Shown piece after piece: positions 11,454-25,498 of a stretch of DNA of 64,000 nt (position 1 is its first letter; each line of letters starts with the position of its first letter). Source of the stretch: Lepturacanthus savala. Its lineage: Eukaryota > Chordata > Actinopteri > Scombriformes > Trichiuridae. Location: positions 31,585,809-31,649,808 of the forward strand of contig CM060470.1 in assembly GCA_030544235.1 (NCBI GenBank). The letters run 5' to 3'. The position numbers and the translations under genes were made by a program. The notes under the pieces are model-generated. The model was not told the DNA's origin, made no database searches, and saw only the letters and a program-made list of their open reading frames with translations.

Positions 11454-11876
11454 ATATCATGTTTGTTTGTTTTTTTGTTTTTTTTCATGATTTGGTGCAG
11501 TTTGATCTTGTTGTAAGTTTTAAATGAAGCATTTTTGTCTGTTGTAAAACACAATTTGTTTTGTTTTCTTTTTTTATAACATTCTAACTATTTTTGCTCT
11601 ATAACAGCAATACGAATGTATGTCTGACACCATGTCTGTATGTATTCAAGGAGCCTTATGTCCCTCCCTGTGTACTGTACTATTTCAATAGTTATGTTTC
11701 CGTCTACTTCTCAAGAGAAACTTAAACAGTAATAAAACATTTTAAAATTTCTAAGCATACTTCTGTATAGAACGATTCTGAATATCGGTGGAGGTGTGAG
11801 ACTAATTTTGCTTTTTCACTACTCATCTTCCCTATACTGCATAGTACTGAATAATGCTGTGATTTTACATTTGGAT

Positions 11877-12035
11877 TAGTCAGTCATTTTCTATACCCAC
11901 TTATTCCTCACTAGGTCATGGAGCCAATCCCAGCATACTTGAGGTGAGAGTTAGGGATACACCCCAGACAGCTTGCTACCCAAAGCATGTTTTGGGATTG
12001 TGGGAGAAACCTGGAGAACACTGAGGAAACTGAGG
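11877..12035 (-). mobile_element. diverged, internally deleted SINE (family A)
   Basis: The segment matches the 3' tail, central block and part of the GTTTTTGGACTGTGGGAG block of the full copy at 7494-7861, with a deletion between them. The tRNA-like head is missing. It is older-looking than the 7.5-kb copy. Confidence 0.7.
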
Positions 12036-12078
12036 AAAGATTAAGGAGATGGTTGGGCGAACAATCTGATACTGAGGA

Positions 12079-12351
12079 GACCGTGGCTCAAAGGTGGAGT
12101 AGATGTCCACGAGCTGAAGGATCAGCAGTTCAATTCCCGTCTCCTCCCGATTGCATGTCAATGTAGCCCAAGATACTTAACGCCAGATTCCTCCGAATGG
12201 CTGTGAAATTGGTTAATGAATGATTAGCCTCCTGATGTGCATTTGCCATCTTGTATGGCAGCCACTGCCCTCAGTGTATGAATTGGTGAATGAACACTTG
12301 TAGTGTTTCGAAAAGACTAGAAAGGTGCTATATAAATGTAATCCATTTTAT
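12079..12351 (+). mobile_element. tRNA-derived SINE (family B)
   Basis: The tRNA-like head has an A box TGGCTCAAAGG (12084-12094) and a B box AGTTCAATTCC (12127-12137). The body ends in the AGACTAGAAAGGTGCTATATAAATG block, which I recall as a common teleost SINE tail. It is a different family and lies in the opposite orientation to the family A copies. Mutations in the body show it is old. Confidence 0.7.
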
Positions 12352-14055
12352 GGCAGAGTTTGATTGCTAAAACGTCTTTTTGTTTTCCCCAAACAGAAAA
12401 AATACCAACTGTATGCTACTGTAATTAGCATCAAGGTGGAATGGACCATGTCTGTGTGTTTGTGTTCAGGTCTCTGACTGAACTCAAAACACACCAGAAA
12501 CTCGTTTTCCTCCCCTGGTCTCTGTCATTTATCCACTTTGATTCTGTGCATTTATGATATTCCTGAATTTGAGTTGAAATTGGCCCAGGGCCTATTTATT
12601 CTGTTTTCTAAAGTTATATGTTACATTAGGAAAAGGTCCATTCATAACTAAGAGGAGCAGGGCTGCACACAAAACTCACAAAGCAGACATCAACGCTACT
12701 ATTCTGCTACTAATCTGCAAATCTTAAGCAAAGCATCAGCACACTGATTAGAGGGTCTGAATTTAGTGATAGAACCCATAATGACTCTGTGGCATTGCAC
12801 GTTAAAGGTTCTTCCACATTGGCTTCACCCAACTCGTAGTTGTTGCAGCTTGGTAGAAACTCATGTAGCTACTTGTTAGTTTTGTAGTGTGATGCTTTAC
12901 TTGTAGGCATTGATCATTGTTTGCTTGTTCTGTACATACCACTTTCATAAATTCATTGGAGACAGTCAGTACTGCACTGTTTGTCTTTGCGTCTGCATGT
13001 TTGTGTTTCTGTGTCAAAAAAAGCTGATGAATCTGCATGTGTTTCAACATCTGAGAAATTTCAAAGGCCATGAAACACAGGAGTAAACATGATTTCCATT
13101 TCTATTGATTGCATGAGCACTGGTTGGAGGGATTGTGGGTTTATGTTGACTTATAAACAGCCTGGGGACTGTTTTGTTCCAGTCTGATCGATTCGGCAAA
13201 GAAAAGGTACAGGTTAGAAGGGCTGTCCCTTAGTGGCGGGCCATCACTGGTTTTATGGTGCTGCCAAAGGTTTAGGACAATGCTCGTAATGTACAAAAAG
13301 CTGATGGATTGTAACTCTTTTCCAAGCATTTAAAGATGTCCATCTTTCAACCTCACTTTATTGCCTTCACCTGCCTCTTACCTTCCCTGCTCTTCCCAAA
13401 TCATTTTTTCTCTATCCTCCTCTGACCTCAGAGTTGTTCCCTTTTCACCTCTTAACCCTTTTCTTGCAGTGGCACAGACTTCATCAGACGTCATCGCTAA
13501 AATAACGACTTTGAGGTTTGTCTCACCAGACACATCCATCACATCTGATCAGCCTTCGAAACATCAGACTAGACACAAACTCGCACAAGCAGTGACTCAC
13601 TCATGCATGCAGCCAACGCAGTGGAAGTAAATACTCAAAAAAAAAATGCTCTTAAAGCTGCACTGATCAAGATTTCATACAAACAATGGATCAAGACTGC
13701 AAGTAATGTGAACTGGGTCACTCACAGTTATGAACCTACAGCATTACGGTCCGAATCAGCAGTTCAGCAGATCATAGCAGCAAAGCATGAAATTGATGGC
13801 CTGGCTTTTCTGATGACGTGGAAGATTGAATCACAGAAATTGGTTGGAAATTGAAAATGGAGATTTCTTGAAAAAGATGACACAAGAGCCCAAAGTGTTC
13901 ACTTGGTGATTATATGGAAGTGGTACATATAAGGCAATTTCGAGGATCCTTTACTTAATTACGGCCTTCAAGTTAATGTACCTTGATGACCATCCAATGC
14001 TGCTCACATCAGCCCCCATGCAGAGATAGGTATTGTGTCTGTATGCACTCCTAAC

Positions 14056-14353
14056 ATTCATTCATCTTCTATACCCACTTACCTCATTAGGGTGGGAGGG
14101 TCTGCTGGAGCCACTCCCAGCGCATTACACCCCAGATGGTCACCAGCCTATCATGGGGCACGCATCATTCACTCACACACTCACACCTATGGGCAATTTA
14201 GAATCTCCAATTGACCTCAGCATATTTTTGGACTGTAGGAGGAAGCCGGAGAACCCAGAGAGAATCCAAACAGACACAGGGGGAACATGCAAACTCCACA
14301 CAGAAAGGTTGCTGTGAGGCAACAGTGCAAACCACTGCTCCACTGTGTCGCCC
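14056..14353 (-). mobile_element. SINE (family A), internally deleted
   Basis: Most of the body and the A-box end are present, but about 40 bp that includes the B box is missing just after the CACACAGAAAGG block. A copy without the B box would be a poor RNA polymerase III template. Confidence 0.85.
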
Positions 14354-17300
14354 AAAGAAATTCTTTCCCCCATATGAACTTGAAGCATCTAGCAAATGCT
14401 CTGGCTATCCATGTCTGTAGTAGAATGACACTGATTGCATGTTCATATGCATCTAGACAAGAAAAACAAAGTGATAAATCATTGCCACCAGATCAGTAAC
14501 AGAAGATGAATCCTGTCTGCTCCACCCACCCTGAATCCAGACGGCAGCCACTGTAATCAGCCTCCTTGCTTTCCCCCTTTCCCAGCAGTCAACAGATCAA
14601 CAGACACATGGGTTGTATTTAATGTTAAAGCTAATTAGCATGGCTATTAACAAGGCTCTATATTGCTGACAAGGTCAGATGGAATATGTACGCTTTTTCA
14701 ACCATCGACAGGACATGCACATGTACACATAAATGACTGTCAGGTATGATATTCAGAGAGGCTCATTGGAAAACACAAATTAGCCCATAATTGTGTCTGC
14801 AATGTGGCTACACACATGTAGGCCTGTGCACTACAGAAATTACAAATCAACATAACAAATGTATTAGGAAAGAAGGAATAGAGAGCAAAATAGCCTTTTC
14901 CCCCAATCTCATAATTCACATTTGCACTCATGCTGTTATGCTGCATGTCAGAATATAATATTAAAAGGTTATAAATAGGGTGTCTGGGGCTTTTTGCCCC
15001 CATTAAGGCACAAGAGAAATGGATGAAATTATGCAAAGATAGGACTCCTGGAAAATCTCTAAAATTATGTCAATAACCGCTGTATTGTTTCCTTGGCAAC
15101 GAGAGGCCTTGCCAGGATAACGTTACTCCTAATGCAATGCTGCTTTTCTCCCTCGGGCCGTGTCTCCAAGGACCTCTCTTTCCTGTATGTCATGTTTGCA
15201 TTAACAACCCACGCTGCTCCAACGAGCAAACATATGGTACTCTATAGCATGGTCTATAAGCCTATGAAGAGTGCCAAAGAAGAATATTCTGCATGCTATT
15301 CCAGCTTCTGTGTGTATTTAGAGGGGGTTTGCCAAAATATTGATTGATTCCAAAGGATCTATATATTTGGATGCAAGATAAATCATCCATTCCATGGATT
15401 CAGATGAGAGACATTTATAAAAAAAATAAAATCTTAGGAATTCGCAAATGCTCAATAAACAACACAGCCTGGTCAACAGACACGGTTATTCAGACACAGT
15501 TACAAACTGCCGCTCCCCATCCCCCGGTGGACTGACAATCCACAACACTTCACCACTCCACTTTTTAATCAAGCACTGGTTCACCAGCTAATCAACCATT
15601 TGCCAACCAATTAAGTCTTCTAATTGCCCTACTTCAGAGGTAAGTAATTTAATTATCAGGATGGGCTCCTCTTTATTGGTGAAAGAGTGAAAGAGGAGCT
15701 GCTGAATGGCGATACAATGAACTGTGTGCCCGTCTGTCTTTTGAATTTACCATTGAACCACCTTCTAAGCCACATTCCACATTCATTGTCTGTCAAAACA
15801 AATAGCAATCATTCCTCATTTTATCCTATTTGACATTTGTGTGACATTTTGTTATCGATTGGCATTAGTATTATCAATTAGTATCAATTATGAGTTATTA
15901 TTTGGTGGAGCTGCATGGTGGGAAGTTCACAGCTTAAAAGTACCACATATTTTGTTTGTTGTTATTGTATCTAAATTTGTAATTGTGGCTGGCTCAGCTA
16001 GATATTTACAGAATTTACAGAATTACAGTTTATAATTATAATGAAGGGAAAATACAAGTAGAGAAAGGGAAAGATAAATCTGAGACATTCAACATCTCAC
16101 CGGAATTTGAATTAAGAACATTGCTGTTACCAGCAGAGCATCTCCAACTGAAACACACGATTGTCAGAAAACATATGGCATCCACATACAATACATGTTC
16201 ACAATGCTCAATATTGGTACAATATTTGCAGACTAAATACAACATAGCAGGTAGGTTATTTCCTCTCAGTCGATGGTGAGATTTGATCCTAATCAGTAAA
16301 TCCCTGCCAGATCTGTGTATTACAAGGCTTATCTTTTACAAACGGGCAAGGACACTATTGTATTGGCTTTGTTTCATGCAACAAAGTTAAAGAAATGCAC
16401 CAGTGGCAAGCAGTTATGAGTGTGCAATTAAACTGTAACACTCTACAGCACTGGAGTTTGCAATCCATCTGATAGGAATATAAATTGGAGGATTGGAAGA
16501 GAGAAATGAAAATGGAAACACATATTTCAGATCTACAGTGAACGTGCAGAACTTTTATTAAACCCAGCTAAACCGTAGATCGAATGTCATTTATCAAGTT
16601 TTGGAAAGATGCCTGCCCCTTTTCATCCGTATCTCATGACTCCTTTTTGGAGGAAAACAAACTTCATCAGGACTAACAAAGGTAGCATGCAGGTTGCATT
16701 ATCTGATTAATGAGCAAAGACTCCAGGAAAACCACAAATGCATTTGGAATATGCCATGACTTCCTGCAGCTATAGATGCTCCTGGTACTTCTCTAATGTC
16801 ACTGTATTTCCTTTTCTGACAAGACCCAGTACGTGGTTTTCACCACCTTGACAATCCGCTTTATGTTTACACTGCCACATCCAGTGTACAGATATGGTCA
16901 TGTAATGTTAGTTATGTTAATGTTAATAGTCATTTTAATATGGACAGAGTTTTATCATGAAAAGTCTAGTGTGGACGGAAAACGTTTTCTATTTAAAACC
17001 ACTGTTTGAGGTGACAACATAAGGTTGGATGTAGCATTACTCTCTATAGTCTGGAAATCATATTCCCTCATGCTTAAAGTGGTCATTAATCGAGCTTTGA
17101 GATAAATAGTCACTGACCTCCTTTCAAATCCATGATGCATGCAATATGTGTGAGATCTGTTAATGCTCTTCCTTTACATTATTATTTCACAGTTCCCCAA
17201 CCTCTGCAGCTGCACCACTGCCTCCTCTCACATGCCACGTGCCAAATATTGCATTAGCATTGTGTGTCTTTCCATAACAGTCTTGTTATGATTGAATGAA

Positions 17301-18605
17301 GTCATTACAGATCTCACAAAATCCATTACATTTACAGATACATGAAGCCAGCAGTGTTACAAATTAGGAATCACCTATGGCTGTTTGTTTCTATTTTCCC
17401 TCAACAAGTATGTCTCTCACATGAGTGATAACACATACCCGCATGCAACGAAATACTCGCAATGCTCCCTGTTGGGGATATAACTGATATGACGCTGGTA
17501 GGTCACCTTCTGCTAGGACAAGTAGTTGAAAAGAATTCAATCTTATGTTTGCCCTGGTGCCAGGGGGCATGTGTTTCCCAGGTTGGGAACAGAATGTCAT
17601 ATGCGACTGAAGGTTTAATTTGCTGAGCACCTGGCATTCCCCAGAGCTGTCAAAGCATGGAAACACCCTTTTATTCTAGTCAGCTTGGGTACATGGAGTG
17701 AGGCATTTTCCATGTTTTTCTAAGAGCAAATACCACACATGCCTTCCATCATTGACACATCATTGTTGTTAAGTGGGGGAGATCTTTTTTAATACACAGT
17801 GACTGATTATTTTAGAGCTCAGTTATATGTTCAGCAAGCTGGAATCAAGTTGAATGATTTTTTTCTCTTTTGCAGTGAAGCTGCGACACAAGTGCTCACA
17901 AACATACACAAACTCTATGAGTAAAAATCACACGGATACATTTACTGATTGTACTACAGTTCATGGTCATGTGCTAAGCTGAAGAGAGTGATAACACACA
18001 GCCTTATCTGTAACCATGACAACACACTAGATCCACTGTGGCCCCTCTGACGCCTCTTCTGAAACAGCAAAGTGTCTCAGATAGGAACAGAAGCCACTGC
18101 GTCTGTGGAAAAACTGTGGGACAGCAGGAACTTCTGATAATTGGGCAGATATGCTTAGGCAACATGCTAAAAATTGAAAAGAGACTTTGGTGGCACTTGA
18201 CATTTTAATGGTCTTGGATTTGCATTGTTCATACTGACTTCAACACACTCAAACCATTTGAAAGGCGAAAAAATAATGGTTGCCCCAGACAATTGATGTT
18301 AAGATGAGGAGCTTTGGAAAATTAGGAATTGCCATTGTTATTGTTTAGGACCAATACATTGGCTAGCCACAACAAGAGATCGACACCCAACCCCCAGCTG
18401 CCTGCCACCTGCAGTCCTCCACAGACAGAAAGGTCAAGAGGGGAGCGCCATAAAGAGGTGAAAAGTGTGATCATTGAGTTTCTCCAAAATTCAGTCATAT
18501 TCTACAGAAGCTCCACCGCTCACACTATGGTTCTTCTTTTTCTGTATTTCTTTGCACATGCAGCCACAACGGTATTTATTTATTTATCATGTATGTATGC
18601 ATTTA

Positions 18606-18606
18606 T

Positions 18607-18652
<46 letters not shown>
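18606..18652. repeat. (GT)n(GA)n compound microsatellite
   Basis: About 12 GT units pass directly into about 11 GA units. Confidence 0.95.
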
Positions 18653-18653
<1 letters not shown>

Positions 18654-21369
18654 TGTGCTTAATAGGGAGAATACACTGACCCAGAGGCAGATTGACCTTA
18701 GGGTCATATCAACAGGAAGGAAGTCACATGACCCACTCAAACTTGCACTGAGTGAAAGGGGTGGGATCTGTTCTTTTCTCCCTTGTTTTCCTCAGCCAGT
18801 CTGGTGCAAGTGTCCACAGACATGCCTGGCACCTGTCCAGGTGTGGATTACAACATCAAGACCATTAGAGGAAAATGAGTGGGAGCAGGCTGAGGATGGA
18901 GGATAGTGAAAGGGAAAGTGACATTTGAGTCACAAAGAAACAGAAACTGCATGACCATGGGTGACCTGAGACAGAACAGGAAGAAAACATATTTTAACTT
19001 CACACTTCTTGTTCTCTGTGTTGTCACCATGAAATCCAATTGTTTGCCCCCAAAAGAAAGCACCATTGTCAATGAAAAGGGAAGAGATTAAGCCGCCATG
19101 CCACATTAGTCCTAACTAATGGGCTTTTATGTTGATGTGTATAATAAGCAAGGGTGTAGGATTTCAATTGAATATTAGGGGGCAGAGGTCTTATTAACAG
19201 GGGATCTAGGGGTCAAAAATGTCTTTCTTGCCTTCTGGATTGCATTGATGTTGCAATTTATGATGGAAACATCTTTAGTTATGTCAAGTAAAAAACATAA
19301 AATTCAAAAAATGTATCCTCACCAACAACCACCACACACACAAAATTGACTCTTTTTTTATTTTTTTCAAAATAAAAGTTGTCTGCTTTTTTCAGGAAGA
19401 CAAATGCATGTGTTTTTTTTAACCCCCATTCCTCTTTTTATGAGAGGGTGTAGGTCAAGAAGCAGGATGAGCAGCAATCATTAATGATACAAGTTATTGA
19501 TCCCCCAAATATATCACATAAACTTTGTAAGAACTGCTAATTTATTGGTGGGTTGTTAAACTTTGACCTTTTGCTGTTTCTTATTGCCGTGAGATCATGT
19601 TAGATCAAGTGAGAATGTTCAGTATAGAGGTAACCATACCTCATACTAGGCTGACATGTGGTTTGAATGAGCTAAGGATGCAATAAAACATTGTTGGTTT
19701 ATGCGTCCGGCCTGCAAGCGCTGTAGATTTATATCAAACATTATCCAAATTGTGCATTTGTTGGGTTGCTATTCTCACCTATGGACTATTAACATTGAGC
19801 ATTTACAACAGCAGGACTCAAACTAAACTCCATATATCCTCTCTCCTCACCTTCCCCACTGACATATTACTGATCTTGCATTGATTTTTTTAAGCCTTTG
19901 CAGAAGTCAGAGTGTTGAATTCTGTCAGTGTTGACTGCATGATAGTCCAAAAAAGATGTACTAAACCAATAGCGCATCAGGATGTATTTAAACAAATACT
20001 GTCATAACTGTAAATCACAATGTTTTTATCTCAGTAAACTGTGGCTTAACTGACACTCACTGACATTAAGTGACATTTAGAAGTAATGTTAGTGGTATGC
20101 GGAATCTCAGCAGCTTTGTTTAGGTGTTATTGGAGCATTGGTCTGGTGTTGTGTTTACACCCTTTTGCGGCAGCATTATCTCTCCACCCATTCTGTCTAC
20201 ACTGATAGTGATCAGTGGAAGTCTTTATGACTCAGGCTCTGCTGGCCCACCACGTTCTGTGTCATGTACAGGAAGAAGATTATTAGCTTCCTGAGGAGCT
20301 GATGGGACCAGCAGTGGGAGAGTCGGTGGGGTAAGCAGCGGAAATAGAAGAGGACAGGATGATGTCGGCTGTGCTTTGGACTAGCCAGGTGGAAGCTCTC
20401 AGTATCAGTTACCGCAGAATCTCAAAATATTTAGAAATTGAGAGTTTCACACCAAAATCAGTCACAGTGGTGCCAGGGAGTAACAGGCTGGTTTAGAGGA
20501 ATACGAAAGTGATATTATTCCAGGGAGGATGTAAAGGTCAAGAGACCTTCTGTCCGAGGATCTGAGGCTGGCAAAACTGTTCGCTAAAACTGGTCTGACC
20601 TTTAACCTGTCATCATTGTCAGAGACTGTTGTTTGCATGGATAATTATCAAGGTTTCAGCACACGCGTGCATACGTTATAAAAAGGCCGTCTCCACAACA
20701 AACACAACAAAGCGCTGACTCGGACAGCACCAAATGTCCAGCGCTGTGCTTATCAGCTGTCTGATGATAATTATTGTGTGTACAGCCAAAATATGTGCAC
20801 GTGTCTTTCCGCCTGCATGTGCGCCATTGCCACTGTGTATGTTTGAATAGCAGATACCTGAGAATGAGGCCACCCAAACAAGGTTACAGTGTACCTGGGG
20901 ATTTTCCTGTGTCATGGCAGAAGTTATTTGGATAAAATGCCATATAAAAGCAGGCGGAGGGGGAGGGAACATGCTGTACTGGTGTGTATGAGTTGACATT
21001 CAGTGTGTCTGCCATATTTTTTTTTGTATTTCAGGTTCTGTGGCTGGGCCAAGGTGGTATGTTGTCAGTGACAGAGGAGTAAAGCTTATCATGCTCTCAT
21101 TATTACCACAGGGGGAACAAAAATGAATTTTTTAAACACAAACACATTATTGTCTCTTTATCCATGCACAAACGCATTTTCCAATTCCTGCCCTCAGCGC
21201 AGCTTTGTTTCAGCGAGTAAGTAGGTTTAAAAACAAATGACGTGTTTGGCCTTTTATTATGTTCCGGACACTGTTTTTCCTGAGGATGGAATGCGGACAG
21301 GAATGTGTTGTCGCTCTGCTAGAGCTCAGAGGGAGAAAAAACTATCATGCTATCATGCTGGAGGGAAAA

Positions 21370-21371
<2 letters not shown>

Positions 21372-21407
<36 letters not shown>
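21372..21407. repeat. (GA)n microsatellite
   Basis: An uninterrupted run of about 18 GA units. Confidence 0.95.
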
Positions 21408-21410
<3 letters not shown>

Positions 21411-22357
21411 GTAGTATGAAGTATGAAAAGACAGGAAAGAGGAAAAATAAGGAAAGCAAACACTTGAGGAGCAGTAGGAACATGATATAAATAAGGAAAG
21501 TAGCTCAGGCCAAAAGTATTTGTGAAGAAAAAAAATGCCAGTTACTGTTAAGAGTAGTGTGAATTCTCCTCAGTGTGGTTGGAATTGTGATAAGTGGTTT
21601 GCTGCTTTTCACTGACCTACTCTCTCTGTGTCTGTCTCTGGTTTTCATTACAATTGTTATGATGCTCTGTGCTCAGGCCAGGCCTTGCATAACAGCCGGC
21701 CTGTTATTGGCCCACCAGTCACAGCCCTGCCCCCGCCCATCTCTCCCCACTTTAATGTATTACTGTACAGTTCTAATATATTTCACCAGGCCTGCATGGA
21801 AGTCAGCTGACGTGGACAGCTGTGATCCAAATGTTGCTCCAAAAAAAAAAAGAAAAAAAGAAAGTATGCATTCATCATGAGCTGTTTTTAACATTTACAT
21901 CTTCAGTAGGAGTGAATGGATTTTAAGGCTGAGTGCTACAGACAGGCTGGGGAAGGAAGTCAGAAATATTAAAAGATGAACTGGTGCATCGTTAGTTTTA
22001 GTGTTTTCATGAGATTTCTTGACAATAAGACATATTTTGAATAGTTAGTACAGAATTCCCATATGAGGTGAAGTCAAAGTCAGTTTGGTTTGTCTATGCC
22101 CTACAACTACAATCCCAGTGCTGCACAAAGAGTTAAATGTATTTGTTTCAACACCATGCAGGGTTTCATGCCAACCTTATTGAGCATTCAGCCCCGTTGC
22201 TCCCTGCGACAAATTAAACAGTTGTAATTACCACTATAACACTGAATAGGGCCATGGTGGAAATAATTTGAACTCCGAGCACTGTGGCAGTGTGACAAAT
22301 GTGAAGGGTGGTCTTTAGTTCCCCATAGATAGAGGGTGTTTTATTGTGTACAGATAG

Positions 22358-22412
22358 TAAAGCCCCTTGAGGCAAATTGTAATTTGCGATATTGTGCTCT
22401 ATAAATAAAAGG
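22358..22412 (+). repeat. possible LINE 3' tail fragment
   Basis: AAGCCCCTTGAGGCAAATTG followed by GCTCTATAAATAAAA resembles the 3' end of the LINE at 33658-33719 (AAAGCACTTTGAGACAACTG, then ATACAAATAAAG). Only the end is preserved, so the call is tentative. Confidence 0.4.
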
Positions 22413-22964
22413 AAAACATTGCTTTCTGTTTGTAGCAACCTGTTCTCACTTCCGACTCATCAGTGTAATGATGAGTGGTCAGGATCCTGAGGAGGTCATT
22501 TCACACATATATTACACAGTGATAAAGCAGTGAGCAATCACGTTGTGTGGAAAAGACACTATGTGGTCACAACAACAATGATGGATCTGTTGATAGTTTG
22601 TGTGGCTCATCCTGTATTTTATTATAAAGGAAATAAACAAATATGAAGTCAATGAACTCAAGTAAGACCATTACTGTACATCTGGGCTGTATGGATAGTG
22701 AGTGCCTTACTTTACAGATGTTACAGATTTTGTAAATAGCAAAAGATAATGTCAACATCATGTTAATCAAATATGGGAGGCGCTCTGTATAGCATGTAGC
22801 TGTTTTTTTTTTTTTTTTGCCTCAAACTGAGCCACCTACATCCAAAATACACCCAGAACTGGACGTGAGCTTCAGCTTCTGTTTGAGGTTTTTAAAATTG
22901 CCATCTCTCTCTCTATGTTTAGACAAAGTAGATTTACACGAAATATCCTATTTTTCTGTCAAGT

Positions 22965-23002
22965 GAGGAGGAGGAGGAGGAGGAGGAGGAGGAAGAGGAA
23001 GA
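22965..23002. repeat. (GAG)n microsatellite
   Basis: About 11 GAG triplets, with the last few changed to GAA. Confidence 0.9.
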
Positions 23003-23526
23003 CAAGAACTTCTTCACTTAATGGTGTTTAATTAAAGATGATAATGTGTAATGTCCAATCTTTTTTTCTGAATGAGCTGTCACAAATTCTTAGAAAAATT
23101 TGTGTTTCTATGTTTTTGTCGCAAATTTGTGTCACTGCAGGTGTGAATACTTTTGCAGGCAAGTATTTCTTTGTGTCATTTATTCATCATGCCTCTCTAT
23201 GTAAAGGGCTTAAAACTAACCACACCTTAAACACAGTTTCACAACATAAAACAATGTTTTTAGAAATTACAGGGACAAGTCGGTGAGAATACACTGGTTC
23301 TAGATACCTTTCAGGAGTTACAGACATGGACGAAATTGTTGGTTTGATTAGTTTCGTTAGTTTGTTTTTTAAAATGATTCTGTTGAGCCATTCAAAATCA
23401 ATGTCTGATTTTCATTCATTAATTTTCAGTAAATTTTTATTTATTAATACTTTTGTCAGTTTCAAGTTATTTCAGTGACAATTGTGGGTTTTTCTCTCTT
23501 TAACGGAAGGGTACCAATAATTTTGT

Positions 23527-23845
23527 CCGCTTATTCCTCATTAGGGTCACAGGGGTCTGCTGTAGCCAATCCCAGCGCATTACAGCGAGAGGCAGGGATA
23601 CACCCCAGGTGGTCACCAGCCAATCGTGGGGCACACACACCATTAACACCTAGGGGCAATTTAGAGTCACTAATTAACCTGAGCATGTTTTTGGACTGTG
23701 GGGGGGAAGCTGGAGTACCCGGTGAAAACCCACACAGACATGGGGAGAACATGCAAACTCCACACAGAACGGTCCCAGAGGTCTTGAACCTGCGACCTTC
23801 TTGCTGTGAGGCACCAGTGCTAACCCCTGTGCCACCATGTCACGC
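23527..23845 (-). mobile_element. SINE (family A), nearly full length
   Basis: It keeps the tRNA-like head with the B box (GGTCTTGAACC in plus-strand view) and most of the body. It lacks the extreme 3' part, including the CTGA tail, and a segment in the CACTCACACACTC region. Orientation matches all other family A copies. Confidence 0.85.
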
Positions 23846-25331
23846 AATAGTACGGAGTATTCATTGTAAATGTAACAGATAGGGAGGCCATGTCACTGCA
23901 TCTCTTACAAATCATCTTTTAATTGAGCCTATTCATGCATTCCTATTGATGCATGGACATTGTGAGCTGAGTTTGATGAATCTAAACATGAGAGTGCATG
24001 CATGAGAACACAAGAAACACAAGAATTAATAAATGAAAAAAATGGGGTTGTATATGTGTAACAGGCTCATCCTTCAAAGGCACTCTGGGACCTATTAGTC
24101 CCAGCAGGGAAAGACGAATGAGGGATGAGAGCCTCTTGGCCCGTCTGGAGTTCTGAGCAGGGCAGAAACACCCAAGATGGATGAGAGGGGGAGTTAAACG
24201 AGAAAAGGTATATCAAAGAGTGGGAGAGAATGGGAGCGGAGGAGAGGTAAAGCTAGGAGGGTGGGGGGAAGATGAGCAATGGCTGGACAGTCTTTCTTTT
24301 GATCCATCACTGAGTGATGCTCCATTCAATGTGTTGACTGAGACCACCTGGGGACTTCGGGGGAGGCTGTATGTTTGTTTATTGGCACTGGGAAGGGGGA
24401 GGAGTGTCACTGGCTATAGATGGCTGTCAGCCTTGCGGCTCTTCACATTAGGGTGATTGAAGGGAACTAATGGCCCACCTCCAGACAGTGTCAATGTCTG
24501 TGGAGAGCTTTGTGGACCTGCTCTGAGATCCAAATGATGGAAAACAGCTTTCATTACACTGATACAGGAGAAGCCAAATGAGGAATTACTTTATATCTCA
24601 AGTCACATTTTATTATTGTTGTTGATGAATTGAATAGACAAGTTGGGACATCAATCCATGCCTGTTTTGCCCTTTTTCCCCTCTCCCTTGCTGTTGTTCT
24701 TGCTCAACTTTGTGTGTTTCCCTAGTTATTTATTTATCTTCCCTTCACAAGCAGCCATCATCATTCATATAATAATGTTGTAATTCCCAAATGAGACTCC
24801 TATCCCCCCTCACCACTCCTCACTCACCACAACCTCCATATCCCGCACCCATCCAACTATCCTGTTTATTACTTTTATGAGACCCTCACGCAAATAACCT
24901 TGTGTGAGGGTCAAAGCACAGGCTGAGTATACCTTTTGTGACCAGAGCTGTTACTTAAAACCAAATGTAAACCTTAATAGCAGTGTTATTGTCCTTTAGG
25001 TCTCATTGGCATCTACATTTCTTTTTAACCGTCATTTTTCATATAGAAAAACAGTCAAATAGAGGATGAACACAGACTTATGTTTCAAGGTCACTGCTTC
25101 ATTTAGCATGGACACCACATGTCCTTGCTCTGTGGCTACATGTTTCATATGGAGAGTGGTTGACATAAGACATGAATCCTGAGAACTCAAAATATTATCA
25201 GCCATAAAGAAAAATGGAGATGGGAGCAACACGAAGATTGGTAAAAATGAAGCATTTGTGGTCATCATTTAAGATGATACATGTGTTTTAAGCTCAGGTT
25301 AACATTCATGTCAGGCATTTCAAGGAAAAAA

Positions 25332-25498
<167 letters not shown>

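Noticed and set aside
18802..18906. Exon-like stretch after a pyrimidine run and CAG, with Cys-rich readings
   Set aside because: Readings in all frames are short, there is no donor and no recognised domain; probably chance.
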